DNA of 64,000 nt, taken from assembly GCF_013377085.1 (NCBI RefSeq), contig NZ_JACAAX010000017.1, positions 1 through 64,000 of the forward strand, read 5' to 3'. The notes under the pieces were generated by a model that had not been told where the DNA came from, ran no database searches, and was given only the letters and a program-made list of their open reading frames with translations. Made by a program: the position numbers and the translations under genes. Positions 18,531 to 26,905 of this stretch are shown here, in pieces. This DNA is from Rhodoplanes sp. Lineage in GTDB: Bacteria; Pseudomonadota; Alphaproteobacteria; Rhizobiales; Xanthobacteraceae. Within the stretch, counting starts at the first letter, position 1. Every line of letters starts with the position of its first letter.

Positions 18531-18955
18531 GACGACCTCCGTGGTGCGGCATCGGCATGGCCCTCCTCCGCATCACGCTCGGCAAACACCTTCTCGGCCG
18601 CGAACAGCGCGTTCAGGGCCGCCGGAAATCCCGCATAGACGGCCATCTGCATCAGGATCTCGACCAGCTCGGTGCGGGTGCAGCCGACATTGAGCGCCGC
18701 GTGCAGATGCACCTCGAGCTGCGGCCGCGCGTGGCCGAGGGTGGCGAGCGATGCCACCGTGGCGATCTCGCGCGATTTCAGGTCGAGGCCCGGGCGGTCG
18801 TAGATGTCGCCGAACGGAAACTCGACCAGCAGGCGGCCGAAATCGGGCGCGATGCCGGCGAGCGCATCGAGCACCCGCTGGCCGGCGCTGCCGTCGATGG
18901 CCGCGAGGTTCTTCAGGCCGCGCTCGAAACGGGTGTCGGGTCCGGCGGCATCCAT
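18527..18955 (-). CDS. Carboxymuconolactone decarboxylase (CMD)-family protein
   Basis: A 142-aa, mostly helical protein of the CMD/AhpD-like fold. The family core is visible as LDLKSREIATVASLATLGHARPQLEVHL (read as two halves around residue 65) and LNVGCTRTELVEILMQMAVYAGFPAALNAL. The AhpD-type CxxC pair is absent, since only one Cys (GCTRTE) is seen. It is therefore closer to the gamma-carboxymuconolactone decarboxylase group and may not be a peroxidase. The start at 18955 gives the standard length. Divergent from the LysR gene at 19225 and coupled to the propeller gene. Confidence 0.85.
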   Translation of the reverse strand: MDAAGPDTRFERGLKNLAAIDGSAGQRVLDALAGIAPDFGRLLVEFPFGDIYDRPGLDLKSREIATVASLATLGHARPQLEVHLHAALNVGCTRTELVEILMQMAVYAGFPAALNALFAAEKVFAERDAEEGHADAAPRRSS

Positions 18956-18980
18956 GGTGTCTCTCCTGCTGACAGAGTCC

Positions 18981-19085
18981 GTCATTCCGGGGCGCGAACC
19001 GTAGGTTCGCGAGCCCGGAATCCATAATCCCGGTGCTGATTGCTCTCGCACCACAGGGCGTATGGGTCCCGGGCTCGGCCCGGAG
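18981..19085. repeat. Palindromic intergenic element (GTCATTCCGGGGCGCG family)
   Basis: Starts GTCATTCCGGGGCGCG, has an inner hairpin GCGAACC-GTA-GGTTCGC at 18994-19010, and continues GAGCCCGGAATCCATAATCCCGG. The same family occurs at 47266-47367 and partly at 42814-42870. It sits in the divergent promoter space between the CMD and LysR genes, so it may affect their expression. Confidence 0.65.
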
Positions 19086-19224
19086 CCTGTCATCGGGCCG
19101 GCCGAAGGCCGGACCCGTTGGGGCCGCCCCGGGACGACCGGCGAATTGTAAAACCGCTCCGTGTACGGGGAGACACATAGCCGACCCGGTTACATCCGCC
19201 CAATTCATATTGTATAAAAGCCTC

Positions 19225-20145
19225 ATGCAGCAGATTCATCTGCGGGCCGTCGACCTCAATCTGCTGGTGGTGCTCGACGCCGTCGCGGCGGAGCGCAGCG
19301 TCACCCGCGCGGCCGAGCGGTTGCACCTCACCCAGCCGGCCGTCAGCCACGCGCTCGGCCGCCTGCGCGCCTTGTTCGACGATCCGCTGTTCGTGCGCAC
19401 CCCCGGCGGACTCGAGCCGACCGCGCGGGCGCTGCGGCTCGCCGAGCGGGTCGCTGCCGTGCTGGCCGAGATCGGCGACGTGCTGGCGCCGGGCGACGGT
19501 TTCGACCCGGCGACGTCGCGGCGTCGATTCACGGTCGGCATGTCGGACTATGCCGCCTTCGTGATCCTGCCGCGGCTTTCGGCGCGGCTGCGCGCCACGG
19601 CGCCCGGCGTCGAGATGGTGGTGCGCCACACCAGCCACGCGCAGGGCTTCGCCCTGCTGGAGGACGGCGGCGCCGAGCTGATCGTCGGCAGCTTTCCGAA
19701 AGCCCCGGCGCGGATCATCCGCGAAAAGCTTTTCGACGAGCGCTTCTTGTGCGCGGCTCGGAGCGGCCATCCGGCTTTCGCGCAAAAGCTGACGCTGCGC
19801 CGCTATGCCGGGCTCGACCACCTGCAGGTGTCGCTGTCGGGCGAGCCGTCCGGCATGGTCGACGCGGCGCTGCGCCGGCACGGCACGAGCCGCAAGGTCG
19901 TGCTCACGGTCGGTCACTTTCTGGTGGCGCCGGAGATCCTCGCTGCGACCGACCTGATCGCGACCGAGCCGGCCCGCCTGCTGGCGCCGGCCGCCGCGCG
20001 GCTCGGCCTCGCCACGGCGGCGACGCCGCTCCCGCTGCCGGGATTCGAGGTTGTGCAGGCCTGGCCGCGGCGGCTGGGGACAGACGCCGGCCTCGCCTGG
20101 CTTCGCCACGAGGTGGCGACGGCCGCCGTCCCCCCCGATGCCTGA
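19225..20145 (+). CDS. LysR-family transcriptional regulator
   Basis: A 306-aa regulator. The N-terminal winged helix (residues 3-65) shows the classical LysR pattern VDLNLLVVLDAVAAERSVTR, AAERLHLTQPAVSHALGRLR and FVRTPGGLEPTARA. The rest is the periplasmic-binding-like effector domain. The ATG at 19225 (MQQIHLRAVDLN) is chosen because earlier in-frame codons run through a GC-rich repeat. Transcribed divergently from the CMD-propeller pair, its probable target. The effector is unknown, possibly an aromatic or lactone intermediate given the CMD gene. Confidence 0.9.
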   Translation: MQQIHLRAVDLNLLVVLDAVAAERSVTRAAERLHLTQPAVSHALGRLRALFDDPLFVRTPGGLEPTARALRLAERVAAVLAEIGDVLAPGDGFDPATSRRRFTVGMSDYAAFVILPRLSARLRATAPGVEMVVRHTSHAQGFALLEDGGAELIVGSFPKAPARIIREKLFDERFLCAARSGHPAFAQKLTLRRYAGLDHLQVSLSGEPSGMVDAALRRHGTSRKVVLTVGHFLVAPEILAATDLIATEPARLLAPAAARLGLATAATPLPLPGFEVVQAWPRRLGTDAGLAWLRHEVATAAVPPDA

Positions 20146-20171
20146 TCAGCGACGGTAGGACGCCTTGGCCG

Positions 20172-20957
20172 TCAGCTCCACGCCTTGGCGGCAGCGGCCA
20201 GCTCGGGCGGCGGCGGCGGCACCGTCTCCACCGGTGGCGGCGGCGCCGGGTAGTAACGGCCCTCGTTGTCGTCCTTGTAGCGGACGCCGGCGCGCCAATA
20301 GTACAGCTTGAACAGCACGTGGGCGCCGGCCGGCAACGGCACGCCGGTGAGCGCCCAGACCGGCCAGTCACCGTCGGCCTCGTCGGTCCGGGCGAGATCG
20401 AGCTCGGTCTTCTCGAACTCCGCCTCGGTGACGGGCCGCAGCCGCGCCGTCACGTGATCGATGTCCTTCGCCGCGGCGACCCGCACCCAGAACTCCGCCC
20501 CGCCCTCCCGCTCCGTCACGTCGGCGCCGAGCACCCGGAACTCGGCCTCGGTGAAGCCGAACCAAAAATTCCGGCCTTGGTCGTTGTCGTATTCGAGGCC
20601 GCGGCGGCTCGCATAGGTGAACCAGATTTCCAGCCGGTCGGCGTCGTCCGGAATCGTCACCTGCGTGGTCAGCATGCTGCCGTTGCCGGTGCGGTCGATG
20701 TCCGGCGTCGTCAACATTCCGAGCCTGGACTGAAGCGTGCGATCGAGCGGCGCCTCGCCGGAGCGGAACACCAGATGGGCGACCACCGGCCGGCCGGGAT
20801 CGCCGAACACGTAGTCGTCCTCGGGACGGACGATGCGGATCGGATCGTAGCGCAGCGTCAACACCGCGCCGGGCCGGAGATCGCCGCGCACCAGCTCGTG
20901 AAAATCGTGCGTGAAGGTGATGCGCGGCGGCTCGCGTCGTTTCGCCGATGTTGCCAT
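20172..20957 (-). CDS. Protein of unknown function, last gene of the GH31 cluster
   Basis: A 261-aa protein without a signal peptide or membrane segment. It looks beta-rich: ITFTHDFHELVRGDL, VLTLRYDPIRIV and DRLEIWFTYASRRG, followed by YDNDQGRNFWFGF, an arrangement that recalls carbohydrate- or calcium-binding beta-sandwich domains. The C-terminus has a Pro-rich tail (PAPPPPVETVPPPPPEL). It lies 89 bases downstream of the GH31 gene on the same strand and is probably co-transcribed with it. I do not recognise the family. An accessory role in glucan handling is only a guess from position. Confidence 0.65.
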   Translation of the reverse strand: MATSAKRREPPRITFTHDFHELVRGDLRPGAVLTLRYDPIRIVRPEDDYVFGDPGRPVVAHLVFRSGEAPLDRTLQSRLGMLTTPDIDRTGNGSMLTTQVTIPDDADRLEIWFTYASRRGLEYDNDQGRNFWFGFTEAEFRVLGADVTEREGGAEFWVRVAAAKDIDHVTARLRPVTEAEFEKTELDLARTDEADGDWPVWALTGVPLPAGAHVLFKLYYWRAGVRYKDDNEGRYYPAPPPPVETVPPPPPELAAAAKAWS

Positions 20958-21046
20958 GGTCCGTTCCTCTCGTGACGCGATGTCGTAGCTCGATGTCGTG
21001 ACGTGATGTCGTGGCTCGTTGTCGAAGGGCTTGGCTCGGCCGGCGA

Positions 21047-23824
21047 TCAGCCGACCGCGACGACGACGTCGGGGCGTGTGTCCATCACCTTGACGACGGT
21101 CGTCTGCAGGCGACCGTCGTAATAATACGCGTCTCCGGCGGTGCCATCGAGTCCGGCGGCGGAGCCGGCATTCGGCACCGCGCCGCCTGCGACCGTCACG
21201 GCGGCCGGCGGCCCGCTGTCGAGGAAGCGTAGCATGACGAACGGCTCGGGCGGCGCATAGGCGTCGGTGAGCCGCTGCAGCCGCGCTTCGCGGCCCGCGC
21301 CGGCCCGCCGCTGGGTGATCCGGGTGGTGCGGAAGGCGCCGTTCTTCTCGGCCTTCGTGCTGATCCCGTCATCCTGGTACATGAGATAGGCGGAGTCGGG
21401 CCCCGGATAGAGATCGATGGCGAGCGGGTTTTGCGCGAGCTCGCCGACATGTTGCTCGACCTTCGAGCGCATCGGCAGGATGGCGCCGGCCCGGATGTAG
21501 ATCGGCACCAGATCGAGCCCGGCCCGGTAGTCGGGAATCGTGGTGCCGCCGCCGACCGGCGGGTCGAGCGGGGCTGCGCCGTCCATGAAGGCGTACCAGT
21601 CGCTGCCGGCCGGCAGGTAGATCGATCGCGTCGCCACCGGCGGCGAGCCTTGCCCGCCGAACAGGATCGGCGCCACCAGAAAATCGCGGCCGACGAAGAA
21701 CTGATCGTCGAGATGATCGTAGACGTTCGGGTCGGAGGCGTCGTTGAGGAACAGCGCGCGGGCCGGCGGCATGCCGGTCTGGGTCCATTCGTAGAGCGCG
21801 TCGTACCAGATCTGGAGCATGCGGTAGCGCAGCTCGACATATTTTCGGCAGTTGGTCGGCACCGGCTCGCCGTAGCGATACGGCTCCTGGAACTGCTTGT
21901 TGTAGCCGTCGTAATGATTGCGGTACCAGGGCAGGAAGGCGCCGACATGCATCCAGCGCGTCAGCAGCTCATAATATGTGATGTTGCCCAAGACCTCGCC
22001 GCGATTGTAGACGACCTGGCCGACGCTGGCGGAGCCGGCCGCGAAGCCGCCGATGTCGCAGCCCGACAGCGGCACGCCGGAGAGGCCGAGATTGAGCACC
22101 TCCGGCACGTTGATGCGCAAGAAGTCCCAGCTCGACGCGGAGTCGCCGGTCCACACTGCGGCGTAACGCTGGATGCCGGCATAGCCGCCGCGCGCGACGA
22201 TGAAGTTGCGGGTGTCGGGCCGCAGCTTCGCCAAGCCTTCCCAGGTGCCCATGGCGATGAACAGCGCGTAGGCGTTGTGGGTGACGCCGTTGGGGACATA
22301 GGTGACGCCGTCGTTCATCATCAGATCGAGCGGAAAGGTGCGGTTGACGAACTTGTCGGCGTTGAGGGCCGGACACATCATGTCCTGCCAGATCATGTCC
22401 ATGCCGAGATCGTGGACGAGGTGCTGGTACTGGTGGCCCCACACCGCGCGCACGTCGGCGCGCCCGAGATCCGGATAGTTGCCGTCGGCGGTCAGCGGAA
22501 TGCCGTCCGGCGTGGTCGGCAGTCCCGGATAGGGAAACGGGTTGAAGAAGTTGCGATTGTATCCGTAGTTGACGCCGCCGCCGAACAGATTGGAGCTCGG
22601 CCCCTCGCCCGCCCGCGTGTCGTAGATGAGCCCGCCCATGTCCAGGAATGCCTTGCGCTGCACATAGGTCGAGTCGTTGCCGGTCTCGTCCTTGCTGTTG
22701 CTGGTCAGCAGCGGCGTGACGTTGGTCGAGCATTTGAAGCCGCGCGCATGCAGGGTCTGGAACATCTGCGCGGCGTTCGGGAACTTCAGCTCGCTGTGCG
22801 TGAATGTGCGGTAGTTGTCCTGGAAGTCGACGTCGATGTGCAAACCGTCGCAGGGAATGCGGGCGGTCCGGTAGGCATCGGCCACCGCCTCGAGCCGGTC
22901 GCGGTCGTAATAGCCATAGGCACCCTGGTGCAGGCCGAGCACGTATTTGGGCGGCATCGGGGCGCGGCCCGTGAGAGTCGTGTATTGCGCCAACACGTCG
23001 CCGGCGCCGTCGCCGAGCATGAAATAGGTGTCGAGCTCGCCGAACAGCGCGCCGAAATAGAACTTGCCGTCCATGTTCGAGTAGTCGTTCGAGCCCATGT
23101 TGAAATAGGACTGCGAGACGTTGTCGAGGAACAGCCCGTATGCGTAGGGCGCGCCGGCGAAGTCGCCGGCCGGATGCGGGCTGACCTCCATCATGAACGG
23201 GATCGAGATGTAGAGCGGGCCGCTCGGGTTGAGCGGGTTGGCGTCCTTGGGGGCCGGCGCGCTGTTGTAGATGTAGTTGTCGTAGTTGAACTGCGTCATC
23301 GTGAACTGGTTCTTCAGCACCTGCGAGCCGGGCTTCTCGCCGAAGCCGGAATAGCGGGCGTCCGGCGCCCGGGCCTTGAAGTTGGCGATGACGCGCTGGC
23401 CCGGGATGTAGACGAGATTGTAGCTCGGCTCGTCGGCCGAGATGAGCTGGGCGCCGCGGAACACGCGCAGCCGGTAGGGCTGGAAGCCGATCTCGATGCG
23501 CATGCGCCCGGTGTCGAGCAGGAGACGCTGGGCGCTGTTCTCGACCACGGTCAGGTGGACGGTGCCGAGCGCGCGCTGGACCACGGCGGGCGAGCCGACC
23601 GCGCCATAGGTCGCGCCGACGGCCGGATTGAAGCGGAGGCGAAAGCAGGTCGGCGACAGCACCGAGAGCTGCAGCGTGCGGGCGCCGCCCTCCAGCACCA
23701 GCGTGAACACGTCACCGCTCTGGCCGGGCTGCCCGGCCTGAACGGCCTTCTCGATGCGGCCGACCGGGGTCCAGTCCCCATGGTTCGGCGTAAAGCCGTT
23801 GGTCGGCTGGAACTGGATGTCCAT
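21047..23824 (-). CDS. Glycoside hydrolase family 31 protein, alpha-1,4-glucan-lyase-like
   Basis: A 925-aa GH31 (beta/alpha)8 enzyme with the usual N-terminal beta-sandwich (PYRLRVFRGAQLISADEP), barrel motif GLHIDVDFQDNYRTFTH and C-terminal beta domains. The probable nucleophile is D481 in DMIWQDMMCP and the probable acid/base D561 in WTGDSASSWDF. Ordinary GH31 glucosidases read W-x-D-M-N-E at the nucleophile. A WQDM-x-x-P sequence is what was reported for algal alpha-1,4-glucan lyases, which yield 1,5-anhydrofructose. The start at 23824 is behind a GAGG ribosome site, and the longer frame is rejected. No signal peptide was found, so it is probably cytoplasmic. Hydrolase or transglycosylase activity cannot be excluded. 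Confidence 0.85.
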   Translation of the reverse strand: MDIQFQPTNGFTPNHGDWTPVGRIEKAVQAGQPGQSGDVFTLVLEGGARTLQLSVLSPTCFRLRFNPAVGATYGAVGSPAVVQRALGTVHLTVVENSAQRLLLDTGRMRIEIGFQPYRLRVFRGAQLISADEPSYNLVYIPGQRVIANFKARAPDARYSGFGEKPGSQVLKNQFTMTQFNYDNYIYNSAPAPKDANPLNPSGPLYISIPFMMEVSPHPAGDFAGAPYAYGLFLDNVSQSYFNMGSNDYSNMDGKFYFGALFGELDTYFMLGDGAGDVLAQYTTLTGRAPMPPKYVLGLHQGAYGYYDRDRLEAVADAYRTARIPCDGLHIDVDFQDNYRTFTHSELKFPNAAQMFQTLHARGFKCSTNVTPLLTSNSKDETGNDSTYVQRKAFLDMGGLIYDTRAGEGPSSNLFGGGVNYGYNRNFFNPFPYPGLPTTPDGIPLTADGNYPDLGRADVRAVWGHQYQHLVHDLGMDMIWQDMMCPALNADKFVNRTFPLDLMMNDGVTYVPNGVTHNAYALFIAMGTWEGLAKLRPDTRNFIVARGGYAGIQRYAAVWTGDSASSWDFLRINVPEVLNLGLSGVPLSGCDIGGFAAGSASVGQVVYNRGEVLGNITYYELLTRWMHVGAFLPWYRNHYDGYNKQFQEPYRYGEPVPTNCRKYVELRYRMLQIWYDALYEWTQTGMPPARALFLNDASDPNVYDHLDDQFFVGRDFLVAPILFGGQGSPPVATRSIYLPAGSDWYAFMDGAAPLDPPVGGGTTIPDYRAGLDLVPIYIRAGAILPMRSKVEQHVGELAQNPLAIDLYPGPDSAYLMYQDDGISTKAEKNGAFRTTRITQRRAGAGREARLQRLTDAYAPPEPFVMLRFLDSGPPAAVTVAGGAVPNAGSAAGLDGTAGDAYYYDGRLQTTVVKVMDTRPDVVVAVG

Positions 23825-23967
23825 GGAGTCCTCTTCCCCTGCAGAGACCGGACCGGTCCGAGCCGCCGCGTGGCCGCGGTGGCGTCTCAGGCGCATCAAT
23901 GCGGATCACATCCGTCGCCGGCCTTCGTGCGACACGGCTGTTCGTCCGTATCGCTCTCGCGATCCGG

Positions 23968-25623
23968 CTATCGCGGCGTCGGCGGCGGCATTGTCGGCGG
24001 CGGCGGCGCGGCGGCCTTGGAGCGCGCCTTGAGCTGGAGCTGCCAGACGTAATTCGCATTGCCGGTGTCGCCGAAGCTGGCATTCTTGCCGTAGATCGGC
24101 ACCGGCCGGCCCTGCGCGTCCTTCAGCGGCTTTCCGTTCTCGTCCTGCTTGAAGGCGACGGCGGCGCCCGCCGAGAAGTGACAGCCGGCGCAGCTCTCGG
24201 TGCCGAACACGATGGTTCGGTCGGGCGTGATCCGCTCGGTCGGCTTGTCGGCGAAGTTGCCGGCCGGCAGGCGGTCGTCCTCCTCGAGCGGCCCGGCCGT
24301 CGTGTTGCCGGATTGGAAGTACGATTCCATCGTCGTGTTCAGGACATAGACCGGTACGACGCGACCCGGGATCTTGAAGTAGATACTCTCCGGCGCGCTG
24401 TCGGCGCCGCCGCCGAAGGCCGGGAAGCCGGGCTGCACCGGCCACTGGGCACCGATCAGCTCGTAGTAGCGGAACACCGAGTTCTGCTCGGCGAGCAGAG
24501 TGCGCACCTGGCGGTTCAGCTCCGCGGTCGCCGGCGGGACGGGAACGAGGCGGGTGAGCTGCACCGGGTTGGTGGTGGTCTTCTCGTCCCAGCTCGTGAA
24601 ATTGCCCTTCGCGTCCTTCTCCGCATTAGGCTTCGGCAGCACGTTCACGGGCTTGGCGGGCTGGTCGGGATTGTTGAAGTTCGGCCGCACTCTAACGCGC
24701 GGCCCTGCGAGCGAGGCCCCGGTCTCCAGGTCGTTGCTGGTGACGTTGTCGACGTGCTCGAAGGTCGCCCACACCCAGGTCGGCGACGATCTGGTCAGCG
24801 CCGTCACATGCATGCCGACCAGGCCCATGAGCTGGCGGGAGCGCGTCTTCACCATGTTGCCCTGCGGGTCGAACGACGTGCTCACCACGGTGAACTCGCG
24901 GGTGAAGAAGCGCGACGGGATGTCGGTCGGCCCGAGCTGCTTCCAGGCGAGCTTGATGCCCATGCTGCCGTAGCGCGGCTGCGGACCCGTGACATTGGCC
25001 GGGAACTCGATGCGGCGGCCTTTCTTGGCGAACGCCACCTGGCCTTCCTGATTGTACAGCTCGTTCTCGACGATGTAGTCGAACTGCGGTCGGTTCACGT
25101 AGGACTCGTAGCGCACGAACACGCCGTTCTGATCGATCAGCGGCCCGGTGAAGGCCTGCGTGCTCGCGCTCAGCTCGTTGACCGGCTGGCGGCTCTCGTT
25201 GAGCATCTTGGAGAACCGCCACAGGAAATGCTCGGGCTGCCGCAGAACCGCGGCCGCATCCCACGCCGCCGGCCGGCCGCCGTCGGGCAGATAGATGCTG
25301 TCGTTGCCGCGCCAGCCCATCCAGACGCGCGGCGACGTCGCGTCGGCCAGCGTCTTGGTGCGATCGGGCGAGCCGTCCGGCGCGGCCGGCCAGTTGAGCG
25401 CCAGGAAAGCCTGCCAGGCGAAGATGTCGAACAGGCGTTGCGCCTCCGGCACCTCGCGGTCGCGGTCGAGCCGGCCGAGTGCGGCGACGTCGACGTCGTA
25501 GGGGAGATCTGGCGACAACGGCCGCGGGAAGTCGGCGGCGGCCGCCATGCCTCTTGTGCCGAAGGCCAGGGTGAAAGCGAGCGTGGCGAAAGCGAGCGTG
25601 GCGACCTTCAGGTCTCGGCGCAT
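23968..25623 (-). CDS. Secreted monohaem cytochrome-family protein
   Basis: A 551-aa protein with a signal peptide (residues 1-30, TLAFATLAFTLAFGTRG then AAAAD). The large mature part has no recognised enzyme motif. Near the C-terminus there is one haem-c site CAGCHFS (C478, C481, H482) preceded by RTIVFGTES. The C-terminus is Pro-rich (PPPPTMPPPTP). Cytochrome c attachment implies a periplasmic location. Length is far above that of plain cytochromes c, suggesting a dedicated N-terminal catalytic or binding domain. It is first in the minus-strand run with GH31 and the 261-aa unknown (gaps 143 and 89 bases). Why a haem protein sits with a glucan enzyme is unclear. Confidence 0.75.
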   Translation of the reverse strand: MRRDLKVATLAFATLAFTLAFGTRGMAAAADFPRPLSPDLPYDVDVAALGRLDRDREVPEAQRLFDIFAWQAFLALNWPAAPDGSPDRTKTLADATSPRVWMGWRGNDSIYLPDGGRPAAWDAAAVLRQPEHFLWRFSKMLNESRQPVNELSASTQAFTGPLIDQNGVFVRYESYVNRPQFDYIVENELYNQEGQVAFAKKGRRIEFPANVTGPQPRYGSMGIKLAWKQLGPTDIPSRFFTREFTVVSTSFDPQGNMVKTRSRQLMGLVGMHVTALTRSSPTWVWATFEHVDNVTSNDLETGASLAGPRVRVRPNFNNPDQPAKPVNVLPKPNAEKDAKGNFTSWDEKTTTNPVQLTRLVPVPPATAELNRQVRTLLAEQNSVFRYYELIGAQWPVQPGFPAFGGGADSAPESIYFKIPGRVVPVYVLNTTMESYFQSGNTTAGPLEEDDRLPAGNFADKPTERITPDRTIVFGTESCAGCHFSAGAAVAFKQDENGKPLKDAQGRPVPIYGKNASFGDTGNANYVWQLQLKARSKAAAPPPPTMPPPTPR

Positions 25624-25824
25624 CGTGGCCCTCCAGCATTCAGCGGCCAGGATGGTGTCCGAAGCGACCGACCGCGGCAACCCTCGGCTGATCATCTTTT
25701 CGCGAGCAAGTTTTGGTCGCATGTGAGAGTCGCGCGCTTCTACCCCACGTGGTGGAGGCGCGTGCGTCCGGTCGTCAGCGCAGTTCGGTCCGATCAGCAC
25801 CTGCGAGACCGAACAACGCCTCGC

Positions 25825-26739
25825 TCACGCCTCGGCGATGGCGGCGCGGACGAGATCGCGCAGCCAGCGGTGTCCGGAATCGCGGTCGTAACGGCGGTGC
25901 CACATCTGGACGAAGGAGAGGTCCGGCACCCGGACCGGCACGGGAATCGGGAAAGCGACGAGATCGGCGCTGTCGCGCAGGAGCCCGATCAATCGCCGCC
26001 GCGTGTGGGCGACGAGGTCGGTGCCGCGCACCAGCCCCGGAACCGCGATGTAATGCGACACCGTCGCCATCACGCGGCGGTCGAGGCCCATGGCGGCCAT
26101 GATGTCGTCGATCTGGACGCCGGAATCGAGATTGGGGGCGACCGTGACGTGCGGGCACGCGAGATAGGACGTCTCGTCCATCCGGCCGCGGCGAAGTTTC
26201 GGATGATGACGATCGGCGACGCAGACGATCGTGTCGCGAAACAGCTCGCGGGAGCAGATGTCCGACGGCCGCTCCGGGAAGACGCCGACCGCGAGGTCGA
26301 CCTCGTCGTCGACGATGCGCGAGCAGGTCGAGCGCGGTCCAGCCGTCGTGACCACGAGGTCGACGTTCGGCGCAGACTTGCGAAGCCGCCGGACGATCGC
26401 CGGAAGAACCTCGATGCTCATCGCATCGCTCATCGACAGGCTGAAGGTCCTGGTCGTCGTCGCCGGGTCGAACGCCACCCGCGTCGTCATGATGGAGTGC
26501 ACCTCCGACAGGACCGCGCGGATCGGCTGGACGAGCTCCAGGGCCAGGTCGGTCGGCTCCATCCCGTTGGGCCCACGGGTCAGCAGCGGATCGGAGAAAG
26601 TCGCCCGCAGCCGGCGGAGCGCGTGGCTGAGCGCCGACTGGGTCACGCCGAGCTTGTCGGCGGCGCGCGTCACGTTGCGCTCCGACACCAACGCATCGAA
26701 GGCGACCAGCAGGTTCAGGTCGACGGATTTGAGGTTCAC
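25825..26739 (-). CDS. LysR-family transcriptional regulator (NodD/NahR-like)
   Basis: A 304-aa regulator. The N-terminal winged helix reads LKSVDLNLLVAFDALVSER, AADKLGVTQSALSHALRRLR and DPLLTRGPNGMEPTDLA, which is typical of the NodD/NahR/LinR branch. The effector domain follows with DLAVGVFPERP. A GTG start at 26739 gives the standard VNLKSVDLN beginning and has AGGA upstream. The only longer start is a TTG at 26781. It is divergent from the MFS-DHDPS pair and separated by 166 bases that contain a 15-base palindrome, so it probably controls both directions. Confidence 0.88.
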   Translation of the reverse strand: MNLKSVDLNLLVAFDALVSERNVTRAADKLGVTQSALSHALRRLRATFSDPLLTRGPNGMEPTDLALELVQPIRAVLSEVHSIMTTRVAFDPATTTRTFSLSMSDAMSIEVLPAIVRRLRKSAPNVDLVVTTAGPRSTCSRIVDDEVDLAVGVFPERPSDICSRELFRDTIVCVADRHHPKLRRGRMDETSYLACPHVTVAPNLDSGVQIDDIMAAMGLDRRVMATVSHYIAVPGLVRGTDLVAHTRRRLIGLLRDSADLVAFPIPVPVRVPDLSFVQMWHRRYDRDSGHRWLRDLVRAAIAEA

Positions 26740-26753
26740 CGGACTGTCCTGGT

Positions 26754-26768
26754 ATGAATTGAATTCAT
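26754..26768. promoter_or_regulatory. Candidate LysR operator palindrome
   Basis: ATGAATT-G-AATTCAT is a perfect 15-base palindrome just upstream of the LysR start codon, with a further half-site ATGAATTC at 26786-26793. It has a T-N11-A core like LysR boxes and is AT-rich in a GC-rich genome. Position fits autoregulation and control of the divergent MFS gene. Confidence 0.55.
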
Positions 26769-26905
26769 GACGGCATGACAATTACATGAATTCCTGTCCT
26801 GGCAAAGCAGGTCTAGCGTTCGACCTGGAAACGCCTTCCAAGCCTCAACGCCTACCCCCGAACGCTGCGCCTCCCCGGCCAACAAGACTGCTTCCGGAGT
26901 AGACC

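Noticed and set aside
23899-26757. 952-codon plus-strand open frame across the haem protein and LysR genes
   Set aside because: It runs antisense through two well-supported genes and has no ribosome site or motif.
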